Below are positions 9,201 through 18,340 of a stretch of 64,000 nt of DNA, one piece after another. Positions within the stretch are counted from its first letter, which is position 1; each line of letters begins with the position of its first letter. Position numbers and translations under genes: made by a program. The notes beneath the pieces are model-generated. The model was not told the DNA's origin and searched no databases. It worked only from the letters and a program-made list of their open reading frames with translations. The stretch comes from Tolypothrix tenuis PCC 7101 (GTDB taxonomy: Bacteria > Cyanobacteriota > Cyanobacteriia > Cyanobacteriales > Nostocaceae). The stretch lies in the NCBI RefSeq assembly GCF_002368295.1, contig NZ_AP018248.1, positions 1-64,000 of the forward strand, given 5' to 3'.

Positions 9201-12200
9201 GCCCTCAAATCGCCAAACTTCAGTATTATCTCCTAATAAATTGATCACTGTTTGCTGAAAGATTGTAATTTGATTGACTAGTGCTGGTTGCTGGAGTTGA
9301 GTTAATTGGGTACAAAAAGCAGTAGCATCTCGATTGATATCGTTCAACTCTTGACCTGCTAGCCAAGAATGCATAATGTAAATAATGCCGCAAATACTAG
9401 TCCAGACTAAATCGCCAGTTTCTAAACCACTTTGATAGCCTGCTTTTAGTAATGGTAAGCTGTTGATTACAGGTTCTCGCCAATGTAATGTACCCAGGCA
9501 AACTTCTCCATAAGTTCTAGCTGTTTGTTCTTTGATATGGGAGTTTTCGAGTAACTTCAGTGCTAATTTGCCAAATTGATAGCCCAAGTCAATATCTCCT
9601 TGGACTCCACATAATAACTGTCCATAACAGCCATAACTGTAAGGAGAAAATGGCGTATTACCGTAGGTAATTGATAAGTTAACTTGCTCTACAATAATTA
9701 ACGGAAATAATTGCGGCACTGCAATATAAGTAGAAGAAGAAACCGCCGCCATAATTTTGATGGCAGCTAATTTTTCTGGTTCTGTCATTTGGGGCAGATT
9801 GACTAAATCTAAAGGTTGTCTACCTGCTAAAATTTTTTTAGTTTGATGCAGTGCTTGTGTAATATCTAATTCACTGGGGTTTTCTGGAAAATTGATGCCC
9901 AAAAGTTGCAGAATTTTGAGAGCAATTTTTACTGCTGCTAAGGGTTGATTTTGTGCTTGTAGCACTTGAATTTGAATTTCATAGGCTTTTATCTTATCTA
10001 ATAAACTGTTAGCACTTGCTAAAATTACATCTGCCAAATTGTTCATTTGCTCTAAGTTACTACTTAGATACGCAGCTTCGGTTGCTGCTGTATACAGTGC
10101 TAAAGTTAATTCATACTGGGTTTGCCATTGATTTTTAGGCAATAAGTTAATGCCTGTAGTGAAATATTCTAAAGCTACTGTATGGGCTGTGGCGGTTCTC
10201 GCCTTTTTGCCAGCTTTTAAGTTAAGTTGAGCTAGTTGGGTATAGTGAATATCTTCCCCAATCCAATTTTTACCAATATTAAATTGGTTAACAATCTCAA
10301 ATAATTTTTCCTCTTGTTCTGCAACAGTAGTTTTATGCAGTAGCAGTTTACCAATGTGGAAGTGAGTCAGTTGTTTTTGTGGTTCGGGAATTAGAGAATA
10401 AGCTGCTTGCTGGACGCGATCGTGCAAAAATTTGTAATGGGCTAAGGCATTACCACTAATAGGTAATGGACATGATGCATTTTGACAATCGCAGTCTTGA
10501 AAAAATTTATAAACTTCATTAGTAGGTAAAATTAATCCTGCTTGCAGTGCTTGCCATAAATCTGCGGCTGTTTCTGACTCGGATTTTTCGTAAACAATTG
10601 CTAAGGTGGATAAATCAAAATTATTACCAATGCAAGCAGCTAGTTTTAACACAGTTTGGGTAGCGGCGGGTAATTTCTGAATCTGCTGTGCCATAAATTC
10701 AACAACATCATCAGTCAGTGCTGATTCTCTAATTTCGGCAATATTACCTTGCCAGCAACCAGTATTAATATTAAAGCTAATCAATTTATCTACATATAAT
10801 GCCTTCAGAAATTGTTTAACAAAAAAAGGATTTCCTTTGGTTTTTTGGTAAACTAAGTCTGCTAGATGTGCAGCAATTCCATCTGGACAACTGAGGGTAT
10901 CAGCAATCAAATAATTTAAATCACATAATTGCAATGGTGACAGAGTAATGGTGTTAACAATTGCCGGAGATTTGTGAATCTCATCTAATATCAAAATCAG
11001 TGGATGAGCAGTTGAGACTTCGTTATTGCGGTAAGCACCAATTAATAGTAGATAACCTGTTTCTGCTTCAGTTATTAACAATTTGATGAGTCTGAGCGAT
11101 GCTGAGTCTGCCCATTGCAAATCATCTAAGAAAATTACTAAGGGATGGTTGGGAGTAGTAAAAACTCTAATAAACTTTTGAAACAATAAATTGAAGCGAA
11201 CTTGGGCTGCATCGAAAGCAAGTTCTACATATGGAGGTTGCTTGCCAATAATTTTTTTTAACTCTGGGATCACCTCAATAATTACCTGTGCATTATCTCC
11301 CAATGCCGCCAGGATTTTAGTTTGCCATTGCTCTAGTTGGCTATCTGTTTCTGTCAGTAATTGTGCCATTAAATCGCGTAATGCTTGCACAAATGCCGAA
11401 AAGGGAATATTCCGTTGGAACTGGTCAAATTTACCTTTAATGAAATAACCCCGTTGCCTGACAATTGGCTTGTGGACTTCATTGACGATCGCAGTTTTGC
11501 CAATACCCGAAAAACCTGCGACTAACATCAGTTCGCTTCTGGCATTGGTTTTGTGGGCTACCCGCTCAAATGCATCTAGCAACTGCTGAACTTCGGCTTC
11601 CCTACCATAGAGTTTTTCTGGGATGAGAAAGCGATCGCACACATCCCGGCTACCAATGATCAAGTCTACAATCTTACCTGTTTTTTGCAGTTGTTCTAAG
11701 CAATTTTCTAAATCAAATTTCAACCCTAAAGCACTCTGATAGCGGTCTTCGGGGTTTTTCGCCATCAGCTTACTTACAATATCGTAAAGTACTTGCGGTC
11801 TTCCTTCCCTTTCCCCGTTCCCCTTTCCCCGTTCCCCGTTCCCCAATACCGCAGGTATTTTTGCAATATGACAGTGAATCAACTCCATTGGATCATCAGA
11901 CTGAAACGGCAATTCACCTGTTAGGAGTTCAAACAAAGTAATCCCCAAAGAATAGAAATCACTGCGATAGTCAATCCGGCGATTCATCCGTCCAGTTTGC
12001 TCTGGAGAAATATAATTGAGGGTTCCTTCTAAAACATTGGGATTTTTAATTTCCTGTGTTTCTCTTGGTAGCAAAGAAGCAATACTAAAATCAATCAGCT
12101 TCACTTCTTTGGAGGAAGGATTAATCAAAATATTGTCAGGTTTGAGGTCTTTGTGAATAACTCGATGCTGATGTAAATTATGTAAAATTTCAACGATTTG

Positions 12201-12551
12201 TAGTGCGATCGCTAAATATTCCCCTACTTCTAGTGGCTGTTTTTTGGTATAATCCTGCAGCGGAATACCACCAAAATCTTCCATTACTAATATATAGCTA
12301 TTGCGATATGCTTCCAGGCTGTAGTGGCGTACCACACCAGGGAAGTCCAAATTTTTGGCGATTGTATATTGATTGCGAAATTGCAACAGTTCGTGAAAAC
12401 TTGGGTAACTAGATTTAAGATATTTGATGATTACAGGTTGCTGATTGCTAACTCGAATGCCTCGATACACAATTGTCCTGGAACTAAAGTGCAGTTGCTC
12501 TAACACTCGATATCCTAAAATTCTGCATTCTAAATCCAGCCCTGCAATCAT
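6216..12551 (-). CDS. Hybrid Ser/Thr kinase - AAA ATPase - GAF - PAS - histidine kinase (HstK-type)
   Basis: Giant signalling protein of 2111 residues. Domains: Hanks-type Ser/Thr kinase (about 10-290) with VIHKDLKPDN and the family's LIDFS in place of DFG; STAND/AAA ATPase with Walker A AGFSGIGKT (near 345) and Walker B FLDDLQWAD; a long alpha-helical repeat region (about 650-1350); GAF (about 1365-1525); two PAS domains (about 1545-1670 and 1680-1810); a coiled coil; and a histidine kinase with H-box AHEINNP (near 1850), N-box NILANAIDS, and glycine-rich DNGTGM and GKGTGLGLA. The architecture matches the HstK family known from Anabaena. All catalytic boxes look intact. A translated low-complexity repeat sits in the kinase domain (about residues 235-250). 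It is orphan: no response regulator adjoins it. Transcribed divergently from the NB-ARC/WD40 gene. Confidence 0.93.
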   Translation of the reverse strand: MIAGLDLECRILGYRVLEQLHFSSRTIVYRGIRVSNQQPVIIKYLKSSYPSFHELLQFRNQYTIAKNLDFPGVVRHYSLEAYRNSYILVMEDFGGIPLQDYTKKQPLEVGEYLAIALQIVEILHNLHQHRVIHKDLKPDNILINPSSKEVKLIDFSIASLLPRETQEIKNPNVLEGTLNYISPEQTGRMNRRIDYRSDFYSLGITLFELLTGELPFQSDDPMELIHCHIAKIPAVLGNGERGKGNGEREGRPQVLYDIVSKLMAKNPEDRYQSALGLKFDLENCLEQLQKTGKIVDLIIGSRDVCDRFLIPEKLYGREAEVQQLLDAFERVAHKTNARSELMLVAGFSGIGKTAIVNEVHKPIVRQRGYFIKGKFDQFQRNIPFSAFVQALRDLMAQLLTETDSQLEQWQTKILAALGDNAQVIIEVIPELKKIIGKQPPYVELAFDAAQVRFNLLFQKFIRVFTTPNHPLVIFLDDLQWADSASLRLIKLLITEAETGYLLLIGAYRNNEVSTAHPLILILDEIHKSPAIVNTITLSPLQLCDLNYLIADTLSCPDGIAAHLADLVYQKTKGNPFFVKQFLKALYVDKLISFNINTGCWQGNIAEIRESALTDDVVEFMAQQIQKLPAATQTVLKLAACIGNNFDLSTLAIVYEKSESETAADLWQALQAGLILPTNEVYKFFQDCDCQNASCPLPISGNALAHYKFLHDRVQQAAYSLIPEPQKQLTHFHIGKLLLHKTTVAEQEEKLFEIVNQFNIGKNWIGEDIHYTQLAQLNLKAGKKARTATAHTVALEYFTTGINLLPKNQWQTQYELTLALYTAATEAAYLSSNLEQMNNLADVILASANSLLDKIKAYEIQIQVLQAQNQPLAAVKIALKILQLLGINFPENPSELDITQALHQTKKILAGRQPLDLVNLPQMTEPEKLAAIKIMAAVSSSTYIAVPQLFPLIIVEQVNLSITYGNTPFSPYSYGCYGQLLCGVQGDIDLGYQFGKLALKLLENSHIKEQTARTYGEVCLGTLHWREPVINSLPLLKAGYQSGLETGDLVWTSICGIIYIMHSWLAGQELNDINRDATAFCTQLTQLQQPALVNQITIFQQTVINLLGDNTEVWRFEGDAFHEAQMLPILEQGGDQTALCYFHYQKLFLYYLSEEFQPAVNAAIATENYLGAATGLFIVPSFYTYDSLAHLAIYPQVSSAEKQRIEQRVNSNQEKMQKWANSSPGNHLHKFYLVEAERQRILHNKAAAIELYDLAISTAKVNNYPHEEALANELAAKFYLAWGKNNIVQEYLLSAYYGYARWGATAKVKQLEKNYPHFLIPILQPDSINFSSDVTIPLAEMVSDANDSHNTNYSSNSVSAALDLATVLKSFQMLASEIHLNKLLSTLLQVVLENAGADKCVLLLQKQGKLTIEATIALGQQSAVLQSVSLENSQEVPVGLINTVKRTLTAAVLIDAITHPLLTADPYIFRYQPKSILCTPIMYQGKLLGILYLENKEATAAFTSDRVELLNLLCTQAAISLENAHLYQQAQLYSQQLEQSLEELKVSDTRFQNLANNIPGMIYQFHLAADGSTSTPYVSSGCYEIYEVLAEDVMTGKENLYKMNYPDDMAQVAELITHSAENLTPFQHEWRIITPSGIIKWIQSAAQPQQQADGSIMWDGIVIDVSDRHLAEEKIRAQEQFLRSIYDGVDHPIFVINVTPEQDFFYASWNPAAARIAGVVAEEVIGKTPEEIHGEVEGAAVRQHFISCIHAGTSIAVEQCLTFDQEITWWLTTFNPLRDRTGRIHQLIGTAINISEQQAALRERKQAEAQAQQKAQELETALQDLQQTQLQMVQSEKMSALGNLIAGVAHEINNPVGFIVGNLQPARDYVNDVLGILDLYQQQFPDPGAVITDEIEAIDLEYIREDLPKLIDSMKLGVDRIRSISISLRNFSRADKDYKIPFNLHEGLNSTILILKHRLKANESRTAIEVITNYGNLPEVECFPGQLNQVFMNILANAIDSLEEFNQQRVQGEFRPHSHQITIKTAYIPQSDSDSTPHVEIRIKDNGTGMTPEVKAKVFDHLFTTKPVGKGTGLGLAIARQIVIERHEGTITVDSVLGEGTEFIIKLPVNAS

Positions 12552-13102
12552 GCGTATTTACCTCATCTGCAAAGTTGTAATTTTTGATAGCTTTGATAAT
12601 CTCAGTATTCCCATGAGCTAGCTTTTTCTAACTAGCATGAACCGCGTAAACTCATCATGCATAAAAATGACAATACAGGGTAGGGGCTAATACCACTAAA
12701 TGAAATGCAAAAGTATTGAATTTCAAGCTTTTACACTGTTTTAAATTTTAGTTTTATTTCTTCCCCTATGTAGTGATCTGTATACTTAATTTGTATGATT
12801 TGGTTGCAATCGACTCTAGGCCATCATCCTGAGTCAGCACATTTTTCGGGGGTGAGCGATACCTGTATTTGGCTCTAACCCTGATGATTACGAGTACTCA
12901 CCCTTCCCTACTGCCACCCCCTAGCTTTTATACCCTATTCCCCAGATCTTATACCTGAAGTCAGAAAAAATCAGAAAAAATCAGGTAAATCCCAATAAAG
13001 GCAGTGAAAAAAGTAAATAGCCTTAAAATCAGCTTTATAACTGAAATCCCATCGTCAATAACTGGGGTTATCTATTTCTTACAGCCTTTGGGAGCCATAG
13101 AT
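12552..13102. promoter_or_regulatory. Divergent intergenic region between two signalling genes
   Basis: About 550 bases separate the two giant divergent genes. It is AT-rich at first, then has C-rich stretches near 12890-12950 and a 10-base direct repeat (TCAGAAAAAA at 12961 and 12971). An open frame starts with GTG at 13004 but the first 33 codons do not fit the family. It presumably carries both promoters; no clear operator or RNA is visible. Confidence 0.4.
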
Positions 13103-16100
13103 TTGACTTTTGAACAAGCAATGCTAGTTTTAGATCTAGTGTTACAGCACAAGCATTTAAGTGATATTCAAGAGTTAGTCCTCCGCCAGTCTTGGGAAGG
13201 TTACACTTATGCAGAGATAGCTCAAAGCTCAGGTTATGATGATGATTACATCCGAGATGTAGGCTTTAGGTTGTGGCAGACTCTCTCTAAAGCTTTGGGA
13301 GAGAATGTCAATAAAAGTAATATTAAATCTGTCTTGAGACGGCGTTATACTACGCTTCCGCAAAGCGAATTACAAGTATCTTCCGTAGCTATGGAACAAA
13401 CACTTCAAACAGGCCCACAACAAGATTGGGGCGAAGCTATTGATGTTTCTATCTTCTATGGACGCATACTAGAACACGTTCAGCTACAGCAATGGATTGT
13501 GCAAGAAAAATGCCGTTTAGTAGCTTTGCTAGGTATGGGAGGAGTGGGTAAAACAGCTTTATCTGTAAAATTAGCCCAACAGCTACAAAATGATTTTAAT
13601 TACGTAATTTGGCGCAGTTTGCGAAATGCGCCACCGATCATGTCTCTGCTGAAAAATATCATTTTATTTCTTTCTCAACAGCAAGAAGTTAATATCCCAG
13701 AAACTGTAGAGGGGCATATTGCTTGCTTGATGAAATATCTCCGTTCTCAACGTTGCCTAATAGTTTTAGATAATGCGGAATCAATTTTAGAAGGTGGCAA
13801 AGCTTCTGGTTGCTATCGTTCGGGATATGAGGGATATGGGCAGCTTTTACGCAGGGTAGGTGATGAACGCCATCAAAGTTGTTTGATATTTACTAGCCGC
13901 GAGAAACCCATTGGTTTTACAGCTAGAGAAGGTGGTAATTTACCAGTGCGATCGCTGCAATTAACTGGTTTGCCTTTGGCAGAAGCCCAGCAAATTCTCA
14001 GCATTAAAGGATTAGTCAATGCTACTGATGAACGTGATAGTTTAATTCAGCGCTATACAGGTAATCCTCTAGCTTTAAAAATCGTTGCCACCACAATTCA
14101 ATATTTATTTGATGGCAACATTTTACAATTTCTGCAGCAAGCTCCAGTGGTTTTTGGTGATATTAGGGAAATATTAGAGCAACAGTTTAATCGCTTGTCA
14201 CCTCACGAAAAACAAGTGATGTACTGGCTAGCAGTGAAACGAGAATGGGTAACCATCACGGAATTACAAGAAGATATTGTCCCGAGAATCTCGAAGCGGG
14301 AATTGCTAGAAGTATTGTTATCTTTGCAAGGGCGATCGCTAATTGAAAAGCACTCAGGTAGTTATACTCAACAACCTGTAGTCATGGAGTATGTTACAGA
14401 CCAACTGATTAAACAGGTATGTAGTGAAATTAACTCAGGAGAAATCGCATTATTTAATTCCTATGCTTTAATGGCAGCGACAGCTAAAGATTATGTCAGA
14501 GAAAGTCAAAGGTGGGTAATTGTTGAACCAATATTGAATCGATTAAAAACTCGTTTCACAACTCCCTCGGCAATTGAAACCCGACTTAAAGAAATTCTTG
14601 TCATCTTACAAGAAAATTTTTCTACAACGCCTGGATATGCTGCGGGTAATATTATCAACTTACTGCATCAGCTAAACGTTGATTTTACAGGCTGGAATTT
14701 TTCTGGTTTAACTATTTGGCAAGCTTACTTCAAAGATGTAAATTTGCATCAAGTTAACTTGCAAAATACCAATTTAAAAAAATCTGCTTTTAATGAGGCT
14801 CTGGTAAAAATTGTCGCAGTAAAATTCAGTCCTCACGGTCAGATTTTAGCATCCGGTGATATTCATGGCAGAGTACACCTGTGGAATATAGAAGATGGTC
14901 AACAACTGCGGAGTTTAGAAGGACATACTGCCTGGGTTTGGCAAATTAACTTTACCTCAGATGGTAAAACTATAGCAAGCTGCTGCGATCGCGGCATTAT
15001 TCAACTTTGGGATGTAGAAACAGGGCAATGCCTGCATACTTTACAGCAAGAGGAAATACGTGGTTGGTTATCCAGCTTTAATCCCGATTGCACCCTACTA
15101 GCTTGTAGTAGAACAGAACAAACAATCAAAATTTGGGATATTAGTACTGGTGAGTGCCTAAAAACGCTGGAACAACAGGAAAACAAAATTGGTGGGGTAG
15201 CTTTTAGTTCCAATGGGCAAATTCTTGCTAGTGGAAGTGAAGATGCAACAGTGAAACTCTGGGATTTAATGACTGGTGACTGTCTTCATCACCTCAAGGG
15301 ACACACTCAAGCAGTTTGGTCAGTTAGCTTCAGCCCTAACGGCAAAATTTTAGCTAGTGGTAGCCAAGACAAAACTGTAAAACTTTGGGATGTCAATAAG
15401 GGTAGATGCAAGAAAACTTTACAAGGGCCGCATATAGATATCGTATGGTCAATAGCCTTTAGTCCAGATGGGCAAACTTTGGCGATCGCAGGTGAAGCCC
15501 CTGTAATTAGTTTATGGGATGTCAACACAGGACAATGTATTAAAACTTTATTAGGTCACACAACTCGTGTTTGGTCAGTTGCCTTTAGCCCTGATGGTCA
15601 AATCCTCGCCAGTGGTTCTGAAGACCAAAGTATTAGATTATGGGAAGTATCTACAGGACGATGCATCAAAACTTTACAAGGATATCCCAGTTTAATCGGT
15701 TCAGTAGTTTTCCATCCCGATGGTCAATCTTTAGTGAGTAATACAGGAAATACAATTAGATTTTGGGATTTTCCAGATGGGAATTGTTTAAAAAGTTTGT
15801 ACGATCATTCTCGCGATGTTATGGCCTTAGCTTACAGTAGCGATGGGCAAACATTGGCAAGTAGTAGCGTAGATAGCACAATTCGGATTTGGAATGTCCA
15901 AACAGGAGAATGTCTCAAAATCTTAGAAGAACATACTAGTTTTATCTTTGCAGTGTCCTATAGCCATGACGATCAAACTCTGGCTAGCGCAGGCGCAGAC
16001 AAGATGATCAAAATATGGGATATAAACACAGGACAATGTCTCCAAACTTTAGAAGGACATAACGGCTGGATATTTTCAGTTACCTGGAGTTCTGATGGCA

Positions 16101-16651
16101 AATTTTTAGCTAGTTTGAGTGAAGATAGCATTCATTTATGGGATGCCAATACAAAGGAACTGATTCAAGTATTAGCAGGAAAATATGGTTTTATTGGGTC
16201 AATTGCCTTCAGTCCCAATAGTCAAATTTTAGTTACTGGGGATAGAGAATACAAAATTAAGTTTTGGAATCTTAGTACAGGAAACAGTTGGCAAACATCC
16301 CAGGGACATGAAGCTAACATTACCGACGTGAAGTTTAGCCCCAACGGGGAGATGATTGCCAGTGTCAGCCACGATCAAACTGTCAAGCTTTGGGATACCC
16401 AGACAGGCGAATGTTTAAAAACACTGCGAGGACATAGTAATTGGATTTGGGCGATCGCATTTCATCCTCATAGACCAATTTTAGCCAGTGGTTCCCAAGA
16501 TGAAACAATTCGCTTATGGGATATCACTACAGGGGAATGCTTGCAAATTTTGCGATCGCCTCGTCCTTATGAAGGAATGAACATTCAAGGTGTCACAGGT
16601 TTAAGTGCTAACCAAAAAGCAACTTTAAAAATTCTCGGTGCAGTTGAGTAG
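13103..16651 (+). CDS. STAND NTPase: HTH - NB-ARC - WD40 repeat protein
   Basis: Signal-transduction NTPase of about 1182 residues. The N-terminus (about 1-90) is the helix-turn-helix module (ILxxSWEGxxYAEIA...GYDxxYI) typical of cyanobacterial vWA-MoxR-associated proteins. NB-ARC follows with Walker A LGMGGVGKTALS (near 143) and Walker B LIVLDNAES; then a winged-helix region, a short pentapeptide-like segment, and about 13-14 WD40 repeats (about 565-1170) with recurring FSPDGQxLASGSxDxxxxLWD. I chose TTG at 13103 (GGGAG eight bases upstream, and the family starts at LTFEQA); GTG at 13004 or ATG at 13121 are alternatives. No toxic effector domain is evident, so a sensor or scaffold role is the simplest reading. 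Confidence 0.88.
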   Translation: MTFEQAMLVLDLVLQHKHLSDIQELVLRQSWEGYTYAEIAQSSGYDDDYIRDVGFRLWQTLSKALGENVNKSNIKSVLRRRYTTLPQSELQVSSVAMEQTLQTGPQQDWGEAIDVSIFYGRILEHVQLQQWIVQEKCRLVALLGMGGVGKTALSVKLAQQLQNDFNYVIWRSLRNAPPIMSLLKNIILFLSQQQEVNIPETVEGHIACLMKYLRSQRCLIVLDNAESILEGGKASGCYRSGYEGYGQLLRRVGDERHQSCLIFTSREKPIGFTAREGGNLPVRSLQLTGLPLAEAQQILSIKGLVNATDERDSLIQRYTGNPLALKIVATTIQYLFDGNILQFLQQAPVVFGDIREILEQQFNRLSPHEKQVMYWLAVKREWVTITELQEDIVPRISKRELLEVLLSLQGRSLIEKHSGSYTQQPVVMEYVTDQLIKQVCSEINSGEIALFNSYALMAATAKDYVRESQRWVIVEPILNRLKTRFTTPSAIETRLKEILVILQENFSTTPGYAAGNIINLLHQLNVDFTGWNFSGLTIWQAYFKDVNLHQVNLQNTNLKKSAFNEALVKIVAVKFSPHGQILASGDIHGRVHLWNIEDGQQLRSLEGHTAWVWQINFTSDGKTIASCCDRGIIQLWDVETGQCLHTLQQEEIRGWLSSFNPDCTLLACSRTEQTIKIWDISTGECLKTLEQQENKIGGVAFSSNGQILASGSEDATVKLWDLMTGDCLHHLKGHTQAVWSVSFSPNGKILASGSQDKTVKLWDVNKGRCKKTLQGPHIDIVWSIAFSPDGQTLAIAGEAPVISLWDVNTGQCIKTLLGHTTRVWSVAFSPDGQILASGSEDQSIRLWEVSTGRCIKTLQGYPSLIGSVVFHPDGQSLVSNTGNTIRFWDFPDGNCLKSLYDHSRDVMALAYSSDGQTLASSSVDSTIRIWNVQTGECLKILEEHTSFIFAVSYSHDDQTLASAGADKMIKIWDINTGQCLQTLEGHNGWIFSVTWSSDGKFLASLSEDSIHLWDANTKELIQVLAGKYGFIGSIAFSPNSQILVTGDREYKIKFWNLSTGNSWQTSQGHEANITDVKFSPNGEMIASVSHDQTVKLWDTQTGECLKTLRGHSNWIWAIAFHPHRPILASGSQDETIRLWDITTGECLQILRSPRPYEGMNIQGVTGLSANQKATLKILGAVE

Positions 16652-16762
16652 TCAGAAAACATGGATATTTAACCGCAGATAAACGCTGATTATTGATCGG
16701 CGTTTATCTATACCTTATCAACGGTTAAAATAATTTGTATTTAAATTACGAATTACGAATTA

Positions 16763-18262
16763 TTATGAGCGTTTCACCGGATTCATCCACGCTTCTAAAC
16801 GACTAAATGCTTGGGAAGAAAGCAGCGTTAAGCATAGATAAACAACAGCAACAGCTATATAAATTTCAAAAGCGCGATAGTTATTTGCAACAATCAATTG
16901 TCCTTTACGGAATAATTCTTCAAAACCAATAACTGCCACTAAACTAGTATCTTTTAATAAACTAATAAATTCATTACCTAAAGGTGGAATCATCCGCCGC
17001 AAAGCTTGAGGAAAAATTACATAGCGCATGGTTTGTAGCGCACTCAATCCGAGAGATTGTGCGGCTTCGGCTTGTCCTAGTTCAATTGATTGAATCCCTG
17101 CGCGGACAATTTCTGCAATGTAGGCGGCGCTATTTAATGTTAATGCAACTACTCCAGCAGCCAGGCGATCAAATGAGAAAGTAATACCCAATTCTTGCGC
17201 GATCGCAGGTATGCCAAAATAAATCATAAAAATCTGCACTAGTAAGGGAGTTCCGCGAAAGAAGTCCACATAGGCCCTTGCTAGCCAGCGCACAGGTTTA
17301 ATCCGGGAAAGGCGAACAATACCAATAAGGGAACCACCTACTAAACCCAGGACAACAGAAAAGATTGTCAGTTGCAGTGTTACCAAGACTCCTTGTAAAA
17401 GAGTGGGCAAAGCCTGCAAAATCACATTAAATGAGGCAAATATTCCTGATGTTGCATTGTTTTGGTTTTTAAAGCTTGTCGTAGCTGGTAAGGTTGGCGG
17501 GTCAGCTTTAAACCATTTGCGGTAAATTTGGGCATAAGTGCCATTTTTCAGGATTTTATCAATCCCATCGTTGATTAATACCAGATTGGGTGAGTTTTTT
17601 GGTGTGGCAATGCCGTAATATTCTTCTGTGAGCAATTGCTCTACTACTTTCAGTCCTTTAAGATTGCCTGTATTAATTGCGTATAAAGTAACTGGGGCAT
17701 CGTTAATTACTGCATCGACGTTACCATTAGCTAATTCTTGCAAGGCAAGAGGTGCAGAATCAAAACTGCGAATTTTGGCTCCGGGAATATCCTCAGCTTT
17801 TTTTGCACCTGTAGTGCCAATTTGTACAGCAATTCTTTGATCTTTGAGACTATCAAAGTTAGTAATATCTTGATTGTCGGTGCGAATAGCGATCGCTAAC
17901 CCAGCTTTAAAATAAGGACGAGAAAAGGAAACAGTTTTTGCTCTTTCCTCAGTAATCGTAATTGAACTAATTGCCGCATCTACCGTCTTGGCTTGCAAAG
18001 CTGGGATAATGCCATCAAAAGGTATACTCTGAAAATTAATTTTAAAATTAGCCGCAGTTGCGATCGCATTCATCAAATCAATCGAAAAACCTTGCGATTT
18101 ACCCCCAGTTCCTAGAAACTCAAAAGGTGGAAATGCTGGTTCATTAGCTATCCGCAGAGTTTTTCCTACACTAGGATTAACACTACAGCCTGCAAGTAAC
18201 AATAAACTTAAAGCTATAGCCACAAACGAATTTAACCAACGCCACCAAGCAAATCCAGCCAT
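16763..18262 (-). CDS. bgtB: Amino-acid ABC transporter: fused substrate-binding protein and permease (BgtB-like)
   Basis: One 499-residue chain carries both a periplasmic solute-binding protein and the membrane permease of a polar amino-acid importer. The N-terminus is a lipoprotein-type signal (hydrophobic stretch then LLLAGC); residues about 33-255 are the SBP3 domain (ANEPAFPPFEFLG... starts it); about 280-490 is a HisM/GlnP-type permease with the ATPase-contact loop AAQSLGLSALQTMRYVIFPQ. The same fusion is known as BgtB of Synechocystis, which takes up basic amino acids and glutamine with the ATPase BgtA. The ATPase gene lies directly divergent, which supports the assignment. Confidence 0.88.
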   Translation of the reverse strand: MAGFAWWRWLNSFVAIALSLLLLAGCSVNPSVGKTLRIANEPAFPPFEFLGTGGKSQGFSIDLMNAIATAANFKINFQSIPFDGIIPALQAKTVDAAISSITITEERAKTVSFSRPYFKAGLAIAIRTDNQDITNFDSLKDQRIAVQIGTTGAKKAEDIPGAKIRSFDSAPLALQELANGNVDAVINDAPVTLYAINTGNLKGLKVVEQLLTEEYYGIATPKNSPNLVLINDGIDKILKNGTYAQIYRKWFKADPPTLPATTSFKNQNNATSGIFASFNVILQALPTLLQGVLVTLQLTIFSVVLGLVGGSLIGIVRLSRIKPVRWLARAYVDFFRGTPLLVQIFMIYFGIPAIAQELGITFSFDRLAAGVVALTLNSAAYIAEIVRAGIQSIELGQAEAAQSLGLSALQTMRYVIFPQALRRMIPPLGNEFISLLKDTSLVAVIGFEELFRKGQLIVANNYRAFEIYIAVAVVYLCLTLLSSQAFSRLEAWMNPVKRS

Positions 18263-18288
18263 ATTTATTTTCCTTGACTTTTGATGAC

Positions 18289-18308
18289 AGACGCGATTAA
18301 TCGCGTCT
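18289..18308. repeat. Perfect 20-base palindrome in the bgtB-bgtA divergent promoter
   Basis: AGACGCGATTAATCGCGTCT is its own reverse complement. The same palindrome recurs at 46471-46490 (perfect) and 45448-45467 (one mismatch), so it is a dispersed repeat rather than a bgt-specific operator. It occupies a quarter of the 78-base gap between the two start codons. Confidence 0.85.
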
Positions 18309-18340
18309 CTACAATTTTTGACTCTTTATCTTTAACTTTT

